From assembly GCA_025094145.1 (NCBI GenBank), contig JALLLS010000043.1, positions 62,001 to 126,000 of the forward strand: DNA of 64,000 bases, given 5' to 3'. Positions 38,410-49,689 of the stretch are shown here, piece after piece (position 1 is the first letter of the stretch; each line of letters begins with the position of its first letter). The stretch is from Spinellus fusiger. Lineage: Eukaryota > Mucoromycota > Mucoromycetes > Mucorales > Phycomycetaceae. Below the pieces are notes generated by a model. The model had not been told where the DNA came from. It searched no databases and saw only the letters and a program-made list of their open reading frames with translations. The position numbers and the translations under genes were made by a program.

Positions 38410-41400
38410 CAACAGCAGCAGCAGCAACACCCACCACCACCACCACTACAGACCACAGGCCGTTCCAAGAGAGTGTATGCTGTCAGTGCAGAAGGAACAG
38501 GCGTAGGCCACCCACCTCACCCTCAGAATGTGCCTTGGCCACAAGGACTTCAGCCCGCCCACCCTGACCAGCACTTTGCATCTTCACAACGTCCACCTGT
38601 GAATACCATGCCACATACGACTTCCTCTCTTGGCATGCAACAACATCCCCCTGCTACTGCTGCTGCTGCTGCTCATGGAAACTTCTCTACTATTCAATCC
38701 CCCTCGTCGGAAGATCAAAGACCTCCTCAGCATTCTCGGCCTCGTGTGGATCCTGACCAGATGCCTGCCCCTGTCCAAGTCCGTGAACATGACCAGGAGA
38801 TCTTTTCAGACAAGTTCTTTGCAACTCTGGAACGTGATCGAGTCCCACTGGCCACCACTCAGTATGTAGGATTAGATCAAGGTGCGTGTCTCTCTTTCCA
38901 TTAGGAGTCCCTATTTATTCTCTTCTCTATGAACAGGCAATTGTAATCCTCGCTTTATGAGATCCACTGTAGACAAAGTCCCCTTTAGTAAAGATCTGTC
39001 GGATCTGTCCAAACTGCCCATGGGTCTTATTGTCCAGCCCTTGGCTAAACCTCGGTCGGATGAAGTGCCATTACAGACAGTGTGTCATGATGAAGAAGGA
39101 CCTGTACGCTGCACACGCTGTAGAGCCTATATCAATCCATGGTGCATGTTTGTGCAAGGAGGAGCACGTTTTGTATGCAATATCTGTGCCCATTCCAATG
39201 AAGGTATCTCTTTCTCTCTCTCTCTCTCTTATTATTATTATTATTATTATTATTATTTCTCATCGTGCGAGGTAGTGCCCGCCTGGTATTTCGCCAACAT
39301 TGACATGTCTGGCCGTCGTATTGATGTGGACCAGCGACCTGAATTACGGTACGGATCTGTAGAATTCCAAGTCCCCAAAGACTATCATTCTGTCCGTGAG
39401 CCAGTGCCATTGCATTATGTGTTTGCATTAGAGGTGTCCATGCAGGCAGTCCAGAGTGGGACATTGCAAGCCTGTTGTGATGCACTGGCACAGGCGTTAT
39501 ACCCTGCCAATGGACAGACAAGTTTTGTCGCTGGCAATAAAGTGGGATTTATTACTTTTGATAAGGCAGTTCATTTTTATAATGTGTTGGTAAGCCCGAT
39601 TCTTCTTTATGTACAATGTCTATCAGGAGAAGAAAATAATCTCAACAGCTGTGTGTGTGTGTGTGTTTATTTATTTATTTTTTCATTCGACCTATAGCCT
39701 TCCTTGTCTCAAGCACAGATGATGGTAGTGTCTGATATTGAAGATATGTTCTTACCACTGCAAGATGGGTTCTTGGTGGATCCCGAGGCATCAAAGTAAA
39801 TAGCCCAGTCCGCCTCATACTGATAGTATTGATGCAGATACTAACCAATGCATATTTTTCATTTTATTTTTACTATTATTTTATATATTTATTCAATAGA
39901 CACCTTATTACCAAGCTACTAAAGAACATTCCCATGATGTTCAAAGAAACACTACGACCTGAAGCTGTTTATACTTCTGCCTTACGTGGAGGTCGATTGG
40001 CATTGGTAAGGATGGCCTCCCTCTAACCCTACCCACCACCCACACCCAATACTGACATGGCTTAGGATAATACAGGAGGCCATGTGTACATCTTCCAATC
40101 CTCCCTACCTACCTATGGTCCGGATGCTCTCAAGATGCGGGATGACAAGACAGCCTACAACACAGACAAAGAGAAGCATCTGTTGGTGGCTCAGAGTGAC
40201 ACCTACACAGACCTAGGCAAGGAGTGTGTCAAGGCAGGCGTGTGTGTGCATACTTGGCTATTCCCTCAACAGTACATGGATGTAGCCAGTCTAAGCACTG
40301 TGTCTGAGCTGACAGGGGGAGATGTGCGCTATTATCCCAAGTTGACTGTGGATGAGACACAGACACTGGTCCATCAATTGACACACGACATCCATCGAGA
40401 GACAGGCTATGATGCCATCCTGCGCATTCGATGTTCTGATGGTAAACACTGCTTGGCTGTTTTCTTTTTCTTCTTTATGGTAGAGATGTCCATCGACTCA
40501 CTCTCTACCACTCTCCATCTAGGGCTGCAGGTGATTGATCATTATGGCAACTGCCATATGAGCACCTATACAGACATGGAGTTGGCAGGTGTGGATGAGG
40601 ACAAGGCAATAGCAGCCGTCCTAAAGCACGATAATAAGCTGGATACAGAGCGTGGGGTGTCCTTCCAATGTGCTATGCTGTACACAACAAAGGCAGGAAG
40701 GCGGTGTGTTCGTGTGCATAATCTGAGTGTCCCAGCGACTTCTCAGATTGTAGAGGTCTTTCGATGTGGTGATGAGGATGCTACTGTGGGTGTGATGCTG
40801 CGTAAAGGTAACCTTTTTTGCTCCCCTGCCATGGCACAGACTCAACAGTGTGATATTGTTGGATAGCCATGTTTGATCTACGCCATAAGAACAGGAAACA
40901 AGTACAGCAGACACTGACAGAGGAGTGTGTGCAGGTATTGACAGCCTACCGCACCAACTGTGCCTCTTCTACATCTCCTGGACAATTGATTCTTCCTGAA
41001 GGATTCAAGCTTCTTCCCATCTATATCCATGCTGCCATTCGATCCACAGCACTGAGAGGAGGTAAGCAAAGATCCACACAGCACAACACAATCTCTATGA
41101 GACTTATCCAAGGATCTAGTGGGAGCTGACATGACCCTTGATACTCGGGTGGCTGGCATGCGCATGTTCAATGCGATGAGTGTCAAGGAATCTGTCCTGA
41201 TGCTGTATCCACGCATGTATGCCCTCCATACCCTGACAGGAGAGGTACCCTTTCTTCCTTCTTACCCATCAACAGTCACTTAATTATCTCTTAGGATGGC
41301 GTCAAAGGGTTCAATGGCCAAGTCAAAATGCCACCCACCACCCGCTGTGCATATGAACGCCTTGATCCCCAGGGTGCTTATTTATTAGGTAAATTGCTGA

Positions 41401-41867
41401 AAGGATAAAGCATCAGATCTAACACACACATAAACACACTTCTTTACTTAAGAAAATGGATCCAATCTGTTTGTTTGGCTTGGTAGACAGGTTTCGCCCA
41501 ACTTTCTTCAGGATGTGTTTAGTGTTTCTCGATTGGATCAGTTGGATGCTACAATGGTAAGCTAGATCTACACACACACACATACATACACATTTTACAC
41601 ATGGCTCACACAGTGAATAAGATGACTCTGCCGTTCCTTGCAACGGAGATATCCCACAAGATCCACACTATGATGGAGCAACTTCAGTCTGAGAAATCAA
41701 TGTATCTTAGATTACACATTGTGAGACAGGAGATGGATCCTATTGAGTTTATGTTCTCAACATGGATGACAGAAGACCGTAATGCAGAAGTACAGACTTA
41801 TGTAGATTATATGTGTTTGTTGCATCGCAGGATACAAGAGGAAATAAAGAAGTCCACGAATTATTAA
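37921..41867 (+). CDS. SEC24: COPII coat cargo adaptor Sec24
   Basis: Cargo-binding subunit of the COPII coat at ER exit sites, partner of Sec23. About 14 exons. The N-terminus is Pro/Gln/His-rich and disordered (exons from 37921, 38133 and 38361). The zinc finger follows: VRCTRCRAYINPWCMF and FVCNICAHSNE. Then come the trunk (VPAWYFANIDMSGRRID, HYVFALEVSMQAVQSGTL, NKVGFITFDKAVHFYN), the beta-sandwich (HETGYDAILRIRCSDG), the helical domain (NRKQVQQTLTEECVQVLTAY) and the C-terminal gelsolin-like domain (GSNLFVWLGRQVSPNFLQDV). Three places do not close in frame: an extra C in the CAC/CAA repeat near 38400, the joint at 39203/39273, and the joint into the last exon near 41600. Each is a one-base problem, so indel errors are likely. 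I assume a working gene because the protein is otherwise complete. Confidence 0.93.
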
Positions 41868-41950
41868 TATTCTCATTTGCTTATTCATCTTTTTCATTCA
41901 CTGTACAGCAGGCTGTGTTTTCCTCTTACCAGTGCAGTGGTAGTTTAGAG

Positions 41951-42003
41951 ATAAAAGTGAGTCACACTGATCAATGCAATCGAGTGGTGTGACTCACTTT
42001 TAT
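41951..42003. other. Perfect 17-bp hairpin downstream of SEC24
   Basis: ATAAAAGTGAGT followed by CACAC at 41951-41967 is exactly repeated in reverse complement at 41987-42003, with a 19-nt loop. It lies about 85 bp behind the SEC24 stop codon. It could be a remnant of a small inverted-repeat element, or fold in the 3' UTR. Confidence 0.85.
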
Positions 42004-42285
42004 TGGTGGGTGGGTGGGTGGAGGTTGAACAGGTCCAAGCATAAATACCAAACACATTGGCCAATCAACAGACGATTCTTTTCTTTTCTTCTGTCTGTCT
42101 GTTGAGTGGTGTGGCTGTATTTTTATCCCTCTTCTTCTTTTCAAAATAGAATACCAGCCCTTTTTGGAGCAAGTCCCCCCCAAAAAGAGAGAGAGAGAGC
42201 AAGAGAGAGAAGTAGGGTCACGAGATCAGAGCAGACAAAGAATTCATGCTTGACGTCATACAACCTCACCTCACCTTGTCCTTTT

Positions 42286-43178
42286 CTACACACCAGGAGA
42301 TTTTTCTGGTCTTTAATCAGTGACACAATCATCCCTTTACGTCCGAAAATATTTTGCTTTTTATGGAACTGTGTTTAAAATCAAAAGGTTTGTAAGTATT
42401 TAAATAATTGTTTCCTTTTGTGGATACATCAATACCAAATTGTATTATCAGTAAAATATATTGTTTATGAATAAAATTGTTTATTATAATAGTATAGCTA
42501 ATACTATATTATGACTATAGCTACTGCCTAAGTGCATTCCCTCATAGCAATAGAATCCACACCCTAAAAGCCTTGTACTTTATTCTTGGGAGATAGATAA
42601 ATATGCTCAGAAGTATACTCTAGACATTATTGACCTTGTAGAAGGTCACCTAAGACTGACTTGAAAGGAGTCTTTACTTGCCTAATAACAATACATTGAG
42701 TGTCTTGTACATTAGAATAAGCCATAGCCTAGATAAAAAGCTCTTTTAACAGTTACTCTTATTTTTGTTCTCAATATCTGCCATACTTATAACACAAATA
42801 ACCTCACCGAGGTATTAGTGAATTTCAACAGTATTCACCCTTACCAAAGTTGCGGAATTGTTTAGAACAAAGATGTGAATGCATCAAAGAATATCTATAC
42901 GATTGCAGAAGAGGGATTAAAGGGTCGCCACCGACCAGTTCCATTCTGTAGAAAAGAATAGATATTCTTATTCGTATTCATATTATATATCGCCACATCG
43001 AAAGTGGTTTCCTCCGGGATTCAGATATTTACAGGTAAATCTACATAATAATCTTTATTTAAGAACTAACATGAATATATTTCACTTTTTTTGCTCCTTT
43101 TCAAATCAATATCATTTCTAAACAATTGTATTTCGACTATTTCCTTTTATATCCTAAGGACCTCCTGGTGTGTAAACA
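42286..43178 (+). mobile_element. Fanzor-type element family 1, copy 2, internally deleted, with clear TIRs
   Basis: The ends are inverted repeats: TACACACCAGGAGATTTTT at 42287 and the reverse complement of TACACACCAGGAGGTCCTT ending near 43178. Positions 42286-42700 match 3757-3345 of copy 1 reversed, and 42735-43178 match 1110-692 reversed, so about 2.2 kb of the middle is missing. The remaining protein tail reads TEVLVNFNSIHPYQSCGIV, a TAG, then NKDVNASKNIYTIAEEG, keeping more of the C-terminus than copy 1. It carries the same TAG at the same place. One zinc-ribbon Cys is changed (CHTC to CHTY). Confidence 0.7.
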
Positions 43179-43629
43179 GGCCTGATCCAAACCTATTTCT
43201 ATCTCAGATCCTATTGGCTTATCATTTAGGCCAGTTGGATGTCTTTTTCTTACTTGTGATTGGGTCCATGCCCAGCGACTCCGTAGAATGCCTGTCTGTG
43301 TCTCTTTTTGGCATCCCACACAACATTCCCTTTTTATGAGGATTCCCTTTTCTCTCTCTCTCTTTTTCTTTTTCTTTCTCTCTTTTGGGGGACTTGTTTC
43401 CATACCCTTTTATAGAACATGGGTGAGAATGTACAGTGCATAGGTGATTGCGTCATAGTGCCTTTGTCATCTCCCCACAAAAGAGTAAATAAGTGACATG
43501 AGAGAAGACAGAAAAGAAGAAATAAAACGTAAAGTAGAATAAAATAAAATAAAATAAAATAGAAAGTGCAAAGCACGTGGATTTAAAAAGGAATATTTTT
43601 TTAATAAAAATAAAAAATAAAAAGAGCCT

Positions 43630-43684
43630 GAGTGAGTGAATCAGTGAGTGAGTGAGTGAATCAGTGAGTGAGTGAGTGAGTCAT
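43630..43684. repeat. GTGAGTGAATCAGTGA minisatellite upstream of the F-box gene
   Basis: Tandem GAGT/GAATCAGT units occupy about 55 bp, roughly 120 bp before the start codon of the F-box WD40 gene. CACGTG E-box-like sequences sit nearby at about 43573 and 43733 (GCACGTG), which could be regulatory. Confidence 0.7.
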
Positions 43685-43803
43685 GTGCAAATAGCCATAG
43701 CCCTCTCCCTTCAGAAAAGAACGATACTTAGCACGTGCCTGGTCTTTCTCTCTTCCAACTCCACCTGTGAGCGCCCTTTATTTTCTTGTCTCTTCTCCCT
43801 TTC

Positions 43804-45563
43804 ATGAATCTCGTTGGATCTGAAGACATCTCGCCACCAGCGACACCTCCAAGCACAAGTCCATCCCGTCCAACCCAAAGACACAGGATTTCCTACTCTG
43901 ATTTCTCTGTGGGTGAAAACGCAGCCCAATTAGCTGCTATTTTTGATGACCATGAGCTCAACCACCTCTTCCAACTCAAGACATCCTTCCAACAACTGAC
44001 ATCTCAGCAGCGCCATTTTCTCCTCTATGAAATCATCCACTGCTGTGATAACTCTCAACTATCCTACCTCAGCAACCTCATCGCCCCCCGCCTAAAAGTC
44101 GACTTTCTGAAAGAACTGCCCATTGAGATATCACTGCACATTCTTTCCTTTATTGATGATCCAAAGACCATGGGGCGTGTGGCCTATGTTTCCACTTTTT
44201 GGAATTCACTGCTGAGAGATGAGGCCACATGGAAGGCACTGTGCATGAAGCACCACTACAGACGGCGCAACTCCAGTATATGTGGTGGCGAACTGCTGGA
44301 TCCACCCACCCACCGACTCAACTTCTCCTATCGAGAGTACTTTAAGCGTAAATACAACATTGCGTCTGCATGGGCCCACGGTGGTCGGGTCAAGGTCATT
44401 GAGGAAGGGTTCTCTGATGGCCTGGTCACCTCTCTTCAGTTTGATGAAAAATACATTGTCATTGGTTGTGACAATCACCGTATTGAGGTGTTTGACACGA
44501 GAACAGGCAAAAAAGTGCGTTCTTTAGAGGGACATGAAGGAGGGGTGTGGGCTCTTCAATTCAAAGGGGGGGATAAGCGAGATCCAGAGCGAGTGCTTGT
44601 ATCAGGAGGCTGTGACCGGTGAGTGAACTTTATGACCGTTGCTAGCCAACAAGTCCATACAAAAAGACAAAAAGAGAAAGGAGAAGAAAGACTTATTTCT
44701 ATACGTGTTCTAGGGATGTGCGGGTGTGGGATCTCGACACAGGAAACCAGAGATATGTCCTCCATGGCCATACTTCCACAGTGCGGTGTCTCAAGATGAA
44801 GGACAAGCGAACAGTGGTGACAGGCTCAAGAGACACTACCCTGCGTGTATGGGACATTAAGCGTGGCATTCTTCTCCATGCATTGATAGGCCACCAAGCC
44901 AGCGTCCGGTGCCTGGACATTGCTGGGAACATGATTGTGTCTGGCTCCTATGACTCCACAGCTCGTATATGGGATCTCCAGTCAGGGCGGTGTCGACATA
45001 CGCTGGTGGGCCATTATTCTCAGATCTATGCTATTGCCACTGATGGCTACAAGGTAGTGTCGGGTTCATTGGACTCTCACATCCGAGTATGGTCAGTGGA
45101 AACAGGCCAATGTCTTGCTACTCTCCACGGACACACCTCTTTAGTAGGGCAGCTCCAATTGTCCAGCACAACCCTCGTCAGTGGTGGCTCTGATGGCTGT
45201 CTTCGGGTGTGGGATCTCCAGAGCTACGAGTGCATCCAGCAGATCTCTGCCCACGATAACTCAGTGACATGTCTTCAGTTTGATGATCGTCGTATGCTGA
45301 GTGCTGGCAATGATGGCAAAATCAAGTTGTGGGACATTAGACAGGGGCGATTGATTCGCAGCTTTACACAACCCGCCAAGACCGTATGGAAGATCCAGTT
45401 CAGTGATACAAAGGCAGTGGTAGTGATGCAGCGTCAACGATCCAGTGATACTGAGGAAGGCAAGACAGTCATGGAGATCCATGATTTTGATGTGCTTGAA
45501 GTACCACCAGAAACACTGGACATGGATATGTTGATGAGTACACCAGATTCCTATTTTATGTAG
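43804..45563 (+). CDS. F-box WD40 protein, CDC4/FBXW7-like SCF substrate receptor
   Basis: Substrate receptor of an SCF ubiquitin ligase, usually for phosphorylated cell-cycle regulators. Two exons (43804-44618, 44714-45563) give 554 aa. Order: acidic/Ser-Pro N-terminus (SPPATPPSTSPSRP), dimerisation-like helix, F-box (LKELPIEISLHILSFI, about residue 105), linker, then seven WD40 repeats ending in typical VRVWDLDTG, TLRVWDIKRG, ARIWDLQSG, IRVWSVETG, LRVWDLQS and IKLWDIRQG. GHTSTVRCLKMKDKRTVVTG and SRDTTLRVWDI resemble the Cdc4/Fbw7 group more than Met30. The Arg residues that read phosphodegrons are plausible but not modelled. The ATG at 43804 is the first Met in frame. Confidence 0.93.
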
Positions 45564-46079
45564 ACTTTATACTTTCTCTCTTTCCTGTTGACTATTTTTC
45601 CCTTGTCTTTTTCTCTTTTTGTGTTCATTTATGTTATTTTCTTCTTCTTTTGTTTTTTCTTTGTGTGTGTGTTTGTGTGTTTGTATACATGTGTGCATGT
45701 GCTGGTGTGCATGTGTAGATGTGTATAGATGTGTGTCGATAGATGGGTGGGTGAATAGGTAGTGAAGTGTGCTTATAGTTTTGCCCAACTAAACATTGAT
45801 TTCTTGTTCTATATAAAGTTATAAGCTATTGCTGTTCCTAATTGGATGGGTGGGTGGATGAGTGTTGTTATTAGTAGCATTGTTATTGTTATTAGTAGCA
45901 TTGTTATTGTTATTAGTACTATTGTTATTATCATTATCATTATCATCTTACAATTACTATTTTCCCCCTCTTTCCCTCTCTCCTTTATATTATTACTGAA
46001 AAATCACTTTTTAAGAAGGGTGAATCCGGCTATTTGATTAGTTGATGGATAATGCACAGTAACCCTCATTGAATTTGTT
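45564..46079. other. 3' region of the F-box gene, GT-rich repeats
   Basis: Contains T-rich then GTGTGT-rich sequence (45660-45740) and ATTGTTATTAGTAGC repeats (45868-45930). No gene seen. Confidence 0.6.
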
Positions 46080-47230
46080 TAATATATTTGTTGGGAAGCA
46101 TGGCGATAAAAGGGAAAAGAGAGACTTATTTCTATTGTATGAAGCTCTGTTCTTTCTCAATAGTGTTAGGTCAACACAGTATTTCAGATGGATATTCAGA
46201 ATATTAAATTTGTGGAGAATATGAAAAGGTAGAAGATGGAAGATGATAGGATGTTTATTGCCTGTTGATGACTGGATTAGAGTTGGCTGTGATTGTGAGG
46301 GAGAAGCCTATAGTTTAAATTAGTGTTAGAAATATCAAAGAGTGTGGATGACTATTGCATTTAGAGAGTTATTGAAAACATAGAAAAGTGAATGGGATGG
46401 ATTCAAGACACCTGGAAAGATGTTATTAGAAAGGATCCATTTGCCTCATCAGTTGAAATTGTAAATGTTTAAGTTTGAGGTGGATGTATGTAAAAACACT
46501 CTTATCAGCTACTGCAATCACTTAGAGTATGTATCCTTTTCTGTAGACTCCACTCTGGCCTTCACTTAAAAACATACAAAGAGAAACAGCTTTGTTGTGC
46601 TAAGGAACATGCCAGTTGAACAAGTGATTAGTGGAGAGGTATCATTTAGTCTGATGAGTCAACATACATTATGAAAAAGAGCAATAGAGATGCCTGTGTC
46701 ATTAAAATAGTTAGAAAACGTTATAGTTATAATCCTATGGTTCCAACAATGTAGTTTGGTGGTGATGGTGTGATGTTTTAGAGCTGTTTTTGGGTGGATT
46801 GAGTTGGCTCATTAGTCGTTGTTGATAGCAGTGTAAACCAAGACGAGTACATCAGAATTTTGGCTGGTGAGTTCCATCCTTGGTTTATGGAATTGTATCA
46901 TAAAGAAAACAGTGAGTTTCTATTACAAGAAGAGGGTGATAACTGTCATACTGGGGCCTATGCTAGATCGTGAAAAGAGACACATAAAATTAAGGACTTT
47001 GAGTACCAGCCTACACAAATCCCTGACTTGAACTCAATTGAACATGTCTGATACGCCTTGGAAATATGAAGTGAAGCAAGAAGAGTATCTATTATCAATG
47101 TAGAAAGTTAGTGTTAAACTTGCACAATGATGGGTTCTGAGTATGACGGGCAGATACCAGACAGTCATTGATGCCAAAGGAGGCCATACAAAATATTAAC
47201 TGTATTATTATTATTTTATTTTCTATAATT
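46080..47230 (+). mobile_element. Tc1/mariner transposase relic
   Basis: Between about 46730 and 47130 one frame reads GSLVVVDSSVNQDEYIRILA, then FHPWFMELYHKENSEFLLQE, NCHTGAYARS and IPDLNSIEHV, the catalytic half of a Tc1 transposase. Stops interrupt it (TAG, TGA, TGA), several at former Trp codons. It ends with the common tail ADTRQSLMPKE-like trace near 47150-47180. The N-terminal half (46080-46700) is too eroded to read. Related to the copy at 20340-21330 rather than to that at 49690. Confidence 0.75.
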
Positions 47231-47714
47231 AAAGATGTTGAGGCTTGATATGCTTAATTTTTGGAGCTTATAGATCAAATGTGGTGTTTTATTTAATGTT
47301 GAACATGTCCTAAATATTTCGTCCTGATATTTATTTTTCAAAAGTATTCAATTCAATTGAGTGTGGCTGCATTCACACTTTCTTGAACAAGTATGTTTAT
47401 CCTAATTATATACTCAATAACCTTTTTTGGGTGAACTATCTTCAAAATAGATATACAGGCTGTTGTGGATATGGCCATGTGCATAAAAGTCATTACAGCT
47501 TTCTAAATAATAATAGAAACCAGACAGAAAGCAGAGACATTGTAATATGGCCAAGAAATGGCAGCTTACTGTAAATAATGAGTGAGATGAATCAGTCATA
47601 TAGCCCTATGAGCTACATACTTTTTCTTTCTACAGGACAGTTAGGTTTGAATATAAATGTGTTCATTCAATGACCAAAAATGTCAAGATAAGCACAATAA
47701 AACACTGCTGCTTC
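47231..47714. other. Gap without recognisable features
   Basis: AT-rich sequence between two transposon relics. Short ORFs at 47383-47599 on both strands overlap each other and show no family resemblance. Confidence 0.5.
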
Positions 47715-48660
47715 AGATTGATGTACATAAATGACTCCAATCACTTCCATTTATTTGGCAAGCCCTTTCATTAGTATAGAGTATATGCTAACATTGAGCA
47801 AGTTTGTCTGAATTTCATACAGCATAAAAAAGAACAGGGTGGATTGTACATTAACTAATCAAATTATTTTTGGACCTAAGAAGCCATTGTTGACACTATC
47901 ACATCAATGGGTGATAAATATTAAATAGTATTATTCAATGTTATTAAGGGCTATCTATCTTCTCTGAACTAAGAATACTACACAGTCCACAAGATATCAA
48001 TAAAATAAAGTAAATAAAATATGCTTATAGAATCAACCTAGGGTTTTTACATTCATTTGATTTTTATAGGAGACTGATGAAGAGCCTGTAGCAAGTTATT
48101 CAGGCGTGAATCCTACCAGAAGAATAGCAATAAAAGGAAAAGGCATGTGGAGGATGTTGAAGAAAGAAGGATTCAAACTCTATCTTATCAATGAATTCAA
48201 AATATCGAGTCTGTGTCCTGAGTGCAAGTTCTCACCTTTGGAAACATTTAAACATGTCAAGAACCTCAGGCCTTATCAACGAACAAAAATGCTTCAAGTT
48301 AAATGTCATGGTCTTCTCAGGTCATTTCTTAATTTTATATTTAAAAAAAGAAACTCATCTTTCTCCTTTCAAATAGGTATTCAAACCAAAATTGTATAAA
48401 AGACAAGAGATTGAGGTTTTGGAATTGTGATATTGCTGCTATATTGAACTTTAGACATGGTCTAATGTCTCCAAGGGAAAATGGTACCCACCCATAGCAC
48501 TCTTGTAGATGTAACAAAGGAAAGTATGACTCCAAAGATACAACTAGAACCAAGAAAAGGTCCAAGCCTTCTGGTTTATTATTCTCCTCCCCAGTTATCG
48601 CTGGAGCCTCGGTTGACTAACTGATGGAAGCCCGTGGTACAGGTAAACACTATCTAAAAA
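47715..48660 (+). mobile_element. TnpB/Fanzor-like family 2 element, relic A
   Basis: Shares about 950 bp with 55690-56660 (same strand) and 60871-61735 (opposite strand). Its left edge is near the TACATAAATGACTCCAATCA block shared by all three. It carries the pseudogene at 48106-48515. Upstream traces (NIEQVCLNFIQHKKEQGG) suggest more of the protein, broken by stops. Terminal repeats were not identified. Confidence 0.6.
48106..48515 (+). pseudogene. TnpB/Fanzor-like protein C-terminus, family 2, relic A
   Basis: Reads NPTRRIAIKGKGMWRMLKKE and KLYLINEFKISSLCPEC (RuvC-II Glu plus first zinc knuckle), then QVKCHGLLR. A GT-AG intron (about 48320-48388) follows, and SNQNCIKDKRLRFWNCDIAA with ILNFRHGL gives the RuvC-III Asp. 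This is the order seen in TnpB/Fanzor proteins. One zinc-ribbon Cys is lost here (TAT instead of TGT), and the Arg before the catalytic Asp is changed to Cys. Confidence 0.6.
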
Positions 48661-49239
48661 GTGATATAGTGTGTTTCATTGGATTTTGTCATATAAAAGA
48701 CATTAAAATGTTTATTAAACTCCACAGAATAATGTCAGAGATGTACAACTAATCTGTGGTAAATATTCAATTATGATTTAGACAATAAACAGTCTAAATA
48801 AATGCTATTTAGTACACTAGACTCTTAATAAGGTAGGATCATATTGATTCCAATATACATACAAATGTTATGTATTTTCTATATAAACACCATTTATTCA
48901 ATTCAAAGTGTAGTCTATTCTGCTCTATTAAGGTAAAATATATTTCAGTAGTAGTGGATGAGACTAAATGCAGTCATGAATGCTTTTTATGTTATTATAT
49001 ATATGGATAGAGTGTAGAAGAGTAAATTCTTTTACTCTACAATTAGACAATGATAAAGATGAGTTGAACGATTTAAAAATTGATTGGATGATTGTAGATA
49101 TTATTATCTTAGGTACTGTCCATAGTAAAACTAGACATTATAACTTTTTTAGATCGCTTGTTTGTAATGTGGGCTGCCATCAATTATTTAACCAAGGCTC
49201 CATCGATACATGGGGTAGAGAAGGAACAAAATAAAAAAA
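48661..49239. other. AT-rich gap between element relics
   Basis: No supported gene. The left 50 bp may still belong to relic A, since TCTAAAAAGTGATATAGTG also occurs at 56605. The ORF at 48980-49234 (NDKDELNDLKIDWMIVDIII) has no recognisable family. Confidence 0.5.
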
Positions 49240-49545
49240 AAAGTTTTGGACTTGTTCTTGGTTCTAGAGTATAGTATGCATGTTGGCATTCATTTTTAGT
49301 TTAGAGTGGATGGATCAAGATATGCTTGGAAGATGCATGCGTATGAGAGACTAATTAATGGTGTTCACTAGATCTTGTAAAAATAAAATAACTATTCAGA
49401 CTTCCAGCTAGTATAACAAAGGAGGTCTATATTGTCATTCTTCTGGTAAGATTGGTACATGAAGAACTTGCTATAGTTTTTAATAATAATAATAATAATA
49501 AACAAATGCATCCAAGAACTATAGGTTGATTCTTCAAGCATTTTG
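49240..49545 (-). mobile_element. TnpB/Fanzor-like family 2 element, fragment D
   Basis: 49242-49275 (GGACTTGTTCTTGGTTCTAG) resembles 60890-60915, and 49433-49545 (ATTCTTCTGGTAAGATT, AACTTGCTATAG, TATAGGTTGATTCTTCAAGC) resembles 61308-61420. The coding core between them is replaced by short unrelated sequence and an AAT repeat. It is a heavily eroded fourth copy. Confidence 0.45.
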
Positions 49546-49689
49546 TATCTATATTTGTTAATTCATTTATAAAGCGAGAAAAAAGAAAGAATTGGAATTT
49601 TTCATATCCCGGGCTATTTCTATACAAGAAATAACATACAATATTGTTCTTTTCTCATAAAGCTACTTTTCTCATAAAGCTACTTTTCT

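Noticed and set aside
39204..39272. Translated (TC)n(TTA)n insert in Sec24
   Set aside because: The frame stays open, but the family sequence SNE-VVPAWY shows this is an intron; its exact edges remain one base uncertain.
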